DNA from: Christensenella sp. UBA1224 | GTDB taxonomy: Bacteria > Bacillota > Clostridia > Christensenellales > Aristaeellaceae | NCBI GenBank assembly: GCA_002309235.1 | Contig: DBXA01000092.1 | Span: 3,992 to 22,869 of the forward strand | Length of the DNA stretch: 18,878 nt | Direction of reading: 5' to 3' | In this document: positions 15,028-18,878 of the stretch, piece after piece | Layout: each line of letters begins with the position of its first letter | Numbering within the stretch: position 1 is the stretch's first letter | Position numbers and translations under genes: made by a program | The notes under the pieces: generated by a model | What the model saw: only the letters and a program-made list of their open reading frames with translations | Told to the model about the DNA's origin: nothing | Databases searched by the model: none

Positions 15028-15657
15028 ATGCCGCATATCCCAAGCGAAGACACGCGGGCGTTCAACGATATATCTTTTCGATCGGCGCTTGAATCTGCGT
15101 TAGAGCCCTCACCCTTTTACGATACAGAGAAATGGCTTTTTGTGCCAAATACATATACTGAATACCGGTATATCCTTGGTACAAAAGGCAAAAGACCGCT
15201 GATCTGCGTGGGTGTGAACCCCTCTACCGCCGCACCGGACCATCTGGATCCAACGCTGCAAAGTGTACAGCGTATCGCATCCTTCAATAGATACGATTCA
15301 TTTATCATGATCAACGTATACGCTCAACGGGCAACCTCGCCGAAGGATATGGACTCTGTCTGCCGCAAGGAGCTCCATCAAGAGAACATCAAGGCCTTCA
15401 GGTACGCTCTTTCGCTTTCCGAGACACCTGCAGTCTGGGCTGCCTGGGGAAATATCATAGAAACAAGGCCTTACCTGTGCCGTTGTCTGGCAGATATGAT
15501 TTTGGCGGCGGGTGACAGCCGGGCAGACTGGTTCCACTGCGGAAAGATTTCAAAAAAAGGTCATCCTCATCATCCCTTATACCTGAAAAAAGATGAAACG
15601 CTTATGGAATTCGATGCTGCCTCCTATCTCCGCTTCCTGTCCCAAAAGATGTCCTGA
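15028..15657 (+). CDS. DUF1643 family protein
   Basis: The 209-residue soluble protein matches DUF1643 (PF07799), a family without an established biochemical function. Visible signatures are GVNPSTA (62-68) followed by D-x-x-D-P-T (71-76), NVYAQRAT (96-103), WAAWG (137-141) and K-x-G-H-P-x-H-P-L (177-185). The His/Asp/Asn conservation suggests a metal or nucleotide site, but that is inference. An in-frame ATG at 14932 would add 32 residues of basic, low-complexity sequence. It is rejected because a promoter (14956-14984) lies inside that extension and GAGGAGAAGGG stands just before the ATG at 15028. The gene is transcribed alone: it is divergent from the EIIC gene and convergent with the AraC-type gene. 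No terminator is visible in the 124 bases before the convergent stop. Confidence 0.85.
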   Translation: MPHIPSEDTRAFNDISFRSALESALEPSPFYDTEKWLFVPNTYTEYRYILGTKGKRPLICVGVNPSTAAPDHLDPTLQSVQRIASFNRYDSFIMINVYAQRATSPKDMDSVCRKELHQENIKAFRYALSLSETPAVWAAWGNIIETRPYLCRCLADMILAAGDSRADWFHCGKISKKGHPHHPLYLKKDETLMEFDAASYLRFLSQKMS

Positions 15658-15781
15658 TCATCTCTTGAGCTCAAAAACATATCTTCCGTACGGCTTCACC
15701 GCTGACAGGGCAAGATTCCGGCATCCGGTCTTCCATTCGGCATGTTCTCATCCGGTCCGGTCATCATTCACGCAGAAATGA

Positions 15782-18052
15782 TCAGCCCGCATCCGCACCG
15801 GTTTCCTTTTCATTTCCCTCCCCATTACAGTTTTTCCGGCGGTATTCGTTGAGCGTCAGCCCGTAGTAATCCTTGAATTTCGCGGAGAAGTACTGCAGGC
15901 GGCTGTAGCCGATCGCCTCGCAGATCTGCTCATTGCTGAGCTTGCCCTCACTGAGGAGCCGAGCAGCATACCGCATGCGCATCTCCTGCAGGTAATCCAC
16001 CAGCTTCCTGCCCGTCTCCTGGTGGAACACTCTGCTTAAGTGGCCGGTACTGATGCTCAGAGCATCCGCTATGGCCTGTGTCGACAGCTCCGCGGGGGGC
16101 ATGCTCCGGATATAGTGGATGGCATATTCCACCATGCTCCGGTTGCTGTCGCTGCTCTCTTTCCGGAGATACGCACTGAGCAAAGCACAGTCCCTCTTCA
16201 GGCGGCTCGAAAAATCCCCGATATCCTCTATGTGATAATATACATTTACAAGATCGCTGCCGTATACAGCCTCCGGCTTCCCCTTCACATCATAGACTGC
16301 TTTGCTCAGTAGCGATGCCGCCAGCAGCATTATGCTGCGCATATGGCCAAGGGGCGGCGCATTCTCTTTCAGCTGCGCTATGATCCCATCGATCGCATTA
16401 TCGACATCCTCTATGGGCTTATTGCGGATGAGACCTATCACCGCATATACCTGGCTCATGAGCTGCGGCAGCACATCCTCCCCCTCCAATCTGTATCCGG
16501 CAGGGTCGAATACGCACACCAGCGCCTTCTGATTAAAATAGCGCGAGGATAAGGCGCGGCGAGCACAGCGGAAGCTTGCCGGTATCATATCGGCATTGGA
16601 TGCAAGTATCCCCACGCCAAAGGTAATGCCGCAGCCAGCCTCCAGAAGCTTCTCCCCGGCCCTGCGGAGGATATCCGGCACGGCGTTTTCCTCTTTTGCG
16701 TGATTGATGAGATATACGCGTTCTTTTTCCCTGCTGTCAAAGGGGATGACGGTAAATGCCTGCGCAGGGAAGCAACCCAAAATAATCTCTTCCTCCTGCC
16801 GGGAAGGCTGTGCGGACAGAAGTACTGCCTGGAAGAAAGGATGCGGGAATTCGATATCCAGCTGCGGCATAGGCACCGTATAGCGGGCTTCACCGCTGAT
16901 CAGGCAGTTGAGCCAGGCAGATCTCAGTTCCGGCCGGCTCTCGGCAAGGAAATGCTCACGTTCCTCGCGATACTTATTGATATCCTGAAGGGCAGTCTCG
17001 ATCTTAAGAAAATGTTCACTCGGAGAGGATACGATACTGCCGGTCTCGGAAGCCGTCTCCGGGACCGCGATATGGCGCATCAGGCGGCGCATCGGGCGGG
17101 CGTAATTCTTCACGAGCACCCATAAAACGCCTGCCATGCCCGCGCAAAGGAGCACAACACAAAGGAAGACCCACATGTACAGAGTACCGTCGTGATTGCG
17201 CAGAAAGCCCAGATCCCTGTGCGCGAGCACATAGGAAAAGCTGCCGGTCGAATCTCCGCTCTCCACCAAAAGCGCCCGGAAGCCATCCTGCAAAAGCACA
17301 GGCTTCATCGGGGTTTCCATATCCGGCAGCTGCGTTCCGACAAAAGACGCATCCTCCGCGCTGAGGACCGTACCCTGAAAGTCCGTAAGGAATATCCTGT
17401 CATCTTCCTCCAGGGTCTGCAGTGCGTTCCGCAGGAGCGCATGCAGCTTCTCCTCCTCTACGGAGACAGCGATCACAGGCAGGCTGTCCTGGGAAAAAAC
17501 GCCGGGGCAGGGCCGTACATAGACGATATAGGGAACTTCCTGCCCATCATAACGCATTTCCGTGCGCAGCCAGGAGGTATCCTCCGGCGCAAGATGTGAA
17601 AGGAACGCATGATCGCTCGCGTGCATCGTATATTTTTTATCCTTCAGGAAGCGGACGCCTTCCGAACCGACGACCATCGACTGTTTGGGAAAGAAGATAT
17701 CCACATTGCTGCTTTGGGGAATAGCCGCGTTCACCTCGGCGCACCAGGCAGCCAGGCGGCGTATCTCAAGGCTTCCGCTCTTCCCTCCGGCGCAGCTCCT
17801 GAGGACCTGCGAAAAGCCATCCTTCATCGCAAGCCTTCGGACCGCCTCCGAACGGATCGGCTCCATGACCTGCCTGTCCGCGTTGTCAGAAAGCACTGTG
17901 ATCTTCTCACGAAGGGTATAACGGAGCTCCTGGTCGAGTGTGGACGTATAGACCAGCATAAAGATAGACACAAGCGTTACCGCGATGACGGTAAAGATCA
18001 CCACGATCCATATGCTGACCAGATTCACGCTTCGCCTGCCGTTCAAATCCAT
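15782..18052 (-). CDS. Membrane-anchored AraC-family sensor/transcription regulator
   Basis: The 756-residue protein has a membrane helix (11-35), an extracytoplasmic sensor region (about 36-290, Cache-like in layout), a second helix (292-315) followed by a short HAMP-like linker (ARPMRRLMRHI), a middle cytoplasmic region (about 330-630) and a C-terminal AraC/XylS DNA-binding domain (641-740). The last carries two helix-turn-helix motifs: LSTQAIADALSISTGHLSRV, and NEQICEAIGYSRLQYFSAKF with the family-typical G-Y-x-x-x-x-Y-F-x-x-x-F-K. Such one-protein sensors are common in Firmicutes and usually control nearby sugar-use genes; here a GH92 gene lies just upstream on the same strand. The start is not fully certain: GGGGGAG lies only one base before this ATG, whereas a TTG at codon 3 would have a seven-base spacing. 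No upstream in-frame start exists before a stop at 18080-18082. Confidence 0.9.
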   Translation of the reverse strand: MDLNGRRSVNLVSIWIVVIFTVIAVTLVSIFMLVYTSTLDQELRYTLREKITVLSDNADRQVMEPIRSEAVRRLAMKDGFSQVLRSCAGGKSGSLEIRRLAAWCAEVNAAIPQSSNVDIFFPKQSMVVGSEGVRFLKDKKYTMHASDHAFLSHLAPEDTSWLRTEMRYDGQEVPYIVYVRPCPGVFSQDSLPVIAVSVEEEKLHALLRNALQTLEEDDRIFLTDFQGTVLSAEDASFVGTQLPDMETPMKPVLLQDGFRALLVESGDSTGSFSYVLAHRDLGFLRNHDGTLYMWVFLCVVLLCAGMAGVLWVLVKNYARPMRRLMRHIAVPETASETGSIVSSPSEHFLKIETALQDINKYREEREHFLAESRPELRSAWLNCLISGEARYTVPMPQLDIEFPHPFFQAVLLSAQPSRQEEEIILGCFPAQAFTVIPFDSREKERVYLINHAKEENAVPDILRRAGEKLLEAGCGITFGVGILASNADMIPASFRCARRALSSRYFNQKALVCVFDPAGYRLEGEDVLPQLMSQVYAVIGLIRNKPIEDVDNAIDGIIAQLKENAPPLGHMRSIMLLAASLLSKAVYDVKGKPEAVYGSDLVNVYYHIEDIGDFSSRLKRDCALLSAYLRKESSDSNRSMVEYAIHYIRSMPPAELSTQAIADALSISTGHLSRVFHQETGRKLVDYLQEMRMRYAARLLSEGKLSNEQICEAIGYSRLQYFSAKFKDYYGLTLNEYRRKNCNGEGNEKETGADAG

Positions 18053-18081
18053 TCTCCCCCGTTGCTGCCATATTCCCCCCT

Positions 18082-18111
18082 ATTATAACGTTTTGCACCC
18101 TGTTTTTACAA
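18082..18111 (-). promoter_or_regulatory. Promoter of the AraC-type sensor gene
   Basis: On the - strand, TTGTAA (18106-18111), 18 bases, then a perfect TATAAT (18082-18087). It lies entirely in the 70-base gap after the GH92 stop. The leader would be only about 20-25 bases. The regulator can therefore be expressed independently of the glycosidase, although no terminator separates them. Confidence 0.7.
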
Positions 18112-18122
18112 GATGGGCGTCT

Positions 18123-18878
18123 TCATTCGCGCCTGCTGAAGGCGGGAAATTCCGTCATCATCAGCTTCAGTACGCCGCCTGCCATCATTCCGCGCACGGT
18201 GATCTCCAGAGATGGGAGCCGTTTTCCGTTGAATAAGGCTTCTTTCACATAGATCCCTTCGCCATATTTCCGGATGGTGAAGGTATTGCCGTTCGCAAGG
18301 TTCAGGCGGGCACGGCGTATCCTTGGCGTACCGATGATCATGCGGTCCTGCCCGCTTACTGGAAATAAGCCAAGTGCGTTCCACAGATAGCAGGAGCACA
18401 GGCCGCCGGAATCATTATTGCCGGGGATGCCGCCGCGTCCCTCTGTAAACATATACGTGAGCCCGCCGCTTATCACCTCGCTCAGCCTGTCATGACGGCC
18501 CGCGAAATGATAGACATAGGGGGATTCCATATCCGTTTCGTTATTGAAGCCCTCAAAGCAGCAGGATGTATCATCCTCCGGATGCGCAAAGCCGAAGAAG
18601 CGGTCCGCCAGCGCCGCAAAGGCTTCCTTACCGCCCGCAAGCTCCATTCTCGCTTCCATATCATGCATCAGGCGGAAGGAGTAATTCCACTTCGTTCCCT
18701 CATAGAAGCGCTCTCCATCCCTGAGGAGCCCTGTCTTTTCATCAAAGGCATTTATCCAAAGGGCGGCGACCTTATCAAAGCGCTCAGCCATCTCTGAATT
18801 GCCCGTTTCCCCGGCCATCATGGCACACGCAGCGCAGGCATCCGTGATATCGATCAGGAACGCCTTATGGACAGCCTT
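18123..18878 (-). CDS. GH92-type glycosidase (alpha-mannosidase family), 3' part
   Basis: The frame is open to the window edge; 251 C-terminal residues of a protein normally about 700 or more residues long are present. GH92 enzymes are calcium-dependent exo-alpha-mannosidases. Matches to the C-terminal catalytic domain are YEGTKWNYSF (in-window residues about 59-68), ESPYVYHFAGR (about 118-128), GIPGNNDSGGL (about 150-160), then S-C-Y-L-W-N-A-L-G-L-F-P-V, IIGTPRI and LANGNTFTI. The usual GNDD-x-G motif reads GNNDSG, and the GNEPSHH-like segment is replaced by NNETDMES, so it belongs to a divergent subgroup and its substrate may differ from alpha-1,2-mannan. The N-terminal sandwich domain and any signal peptide are outside the window. 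It precedes the AraC-type sensor, a common arrangement for locally regulated glycan use. Confidence 0.85.
   Translation of the reverse strand, partial: KAVHKAFLIDITDACAACAMMAGETGNSEMAERFDKVAALWINAFDEKTGLLRDGERFYEGTKWNYSFRLMHDMEARMELAGGKEAFAALADRFFGFAHPEDDTSCCFEGFNNETDMESPYVYHFAGRHDRLSEVISGGLTYMFTEGRGGIPGNNDSGGLCSCYLWNALGLFPVSGQDRMIIGTPRIRRARLNLANGNTFTIRKYGEGIYVKEALFNGKRLPSLEITVRGMMAGGVLKLMMTEFPAFSRRE

Noticed and set aside
15658..15781. Possible shared terminator between the convergent DUF1643 and AraC-type genes
   Set aside because: Only short palindromes (TTGAGCTCAA, CCGTACGG) are present, with no stem followed by a T-run on either strand.

Overview
The window looks like chromosomal DNA from a low-to-mid GC Gram-positive anaerobe, most likely a gut-type member of the Clostridia. 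This rests on the gene families: a butyrate kinase next to a Bacillus/Clostridium-type phosphate acetyltransferase, a PF13303-type PTS EIIC protein, a membrane-bound sensor of the YesN/AraC style, a GH92 glycosidase, and a giant secreted protein of BspA-type leucine-rich repeats, InlB-type repeats and Big_2 domains. Strong AGGAGG-like ribosome binding sites and sigma-A-type promoters fit this. The species cannot be named from the sequence. No rRNA, tRNA, CRISPR array, transposase or phage gene was seen.

Layout. Positions 1-1893 (+ strand) hold the 3' part of a butyrate kinase gene and a complete phosphate acetyltransferase gene, 21 bases apart, which look like the end of an acyl-phosphate/ATP-forming operon. 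A rho-independent terminator follows at 2044-2084. Positions 1894-2424 hold no convincing gene, but they contain that terminator, several hairpins and the terminator of the convergent gene. Positions 2425-13647 (- strand) are one uninterrupted 3740-codon gene for a secreted repeat protein. It has its own strong promoter, and an inverted repeat brackets the -10 box. Upstream, also on the - strand, lies an orphan PTS EIIC-like membrane protein (13772-14860). It is divergent from a DUF1643 protein gene (15028-15657, +). Convergent with that is a two-transmembrane AraC-family sensor/regulator (15782-18052, -), preceded on the same strand by the 3' part of a GH92 glycosidase gene (18123 to the window edge).

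How the parts may work together. Buk and Pta would interconvert acyl-CoA, acyl phosphate and carboxylate with ATP formation, as in fermentative clostridia. The GH92 enzyme and the AraC-type sensor form a plausible glycan-use pair. The giant protein is probably exported and displayed or released, with a role in adhesion or binding; its binding partner is unknown. The EIIC-like protein has no EIIA or EIIB partner in the window, and its place upstream of a secreted protein recalls pfoR upstream of pfoA in Clostridium perfringens. No clearly new multi-gene system is evident. The least explained items are the giant protein (its N-terminal beta-rich region, its repeated opening and closing motifs, its long-period repeats and its lack of a visible anchor), the dyad at its promoter, and the structured gap after pta.
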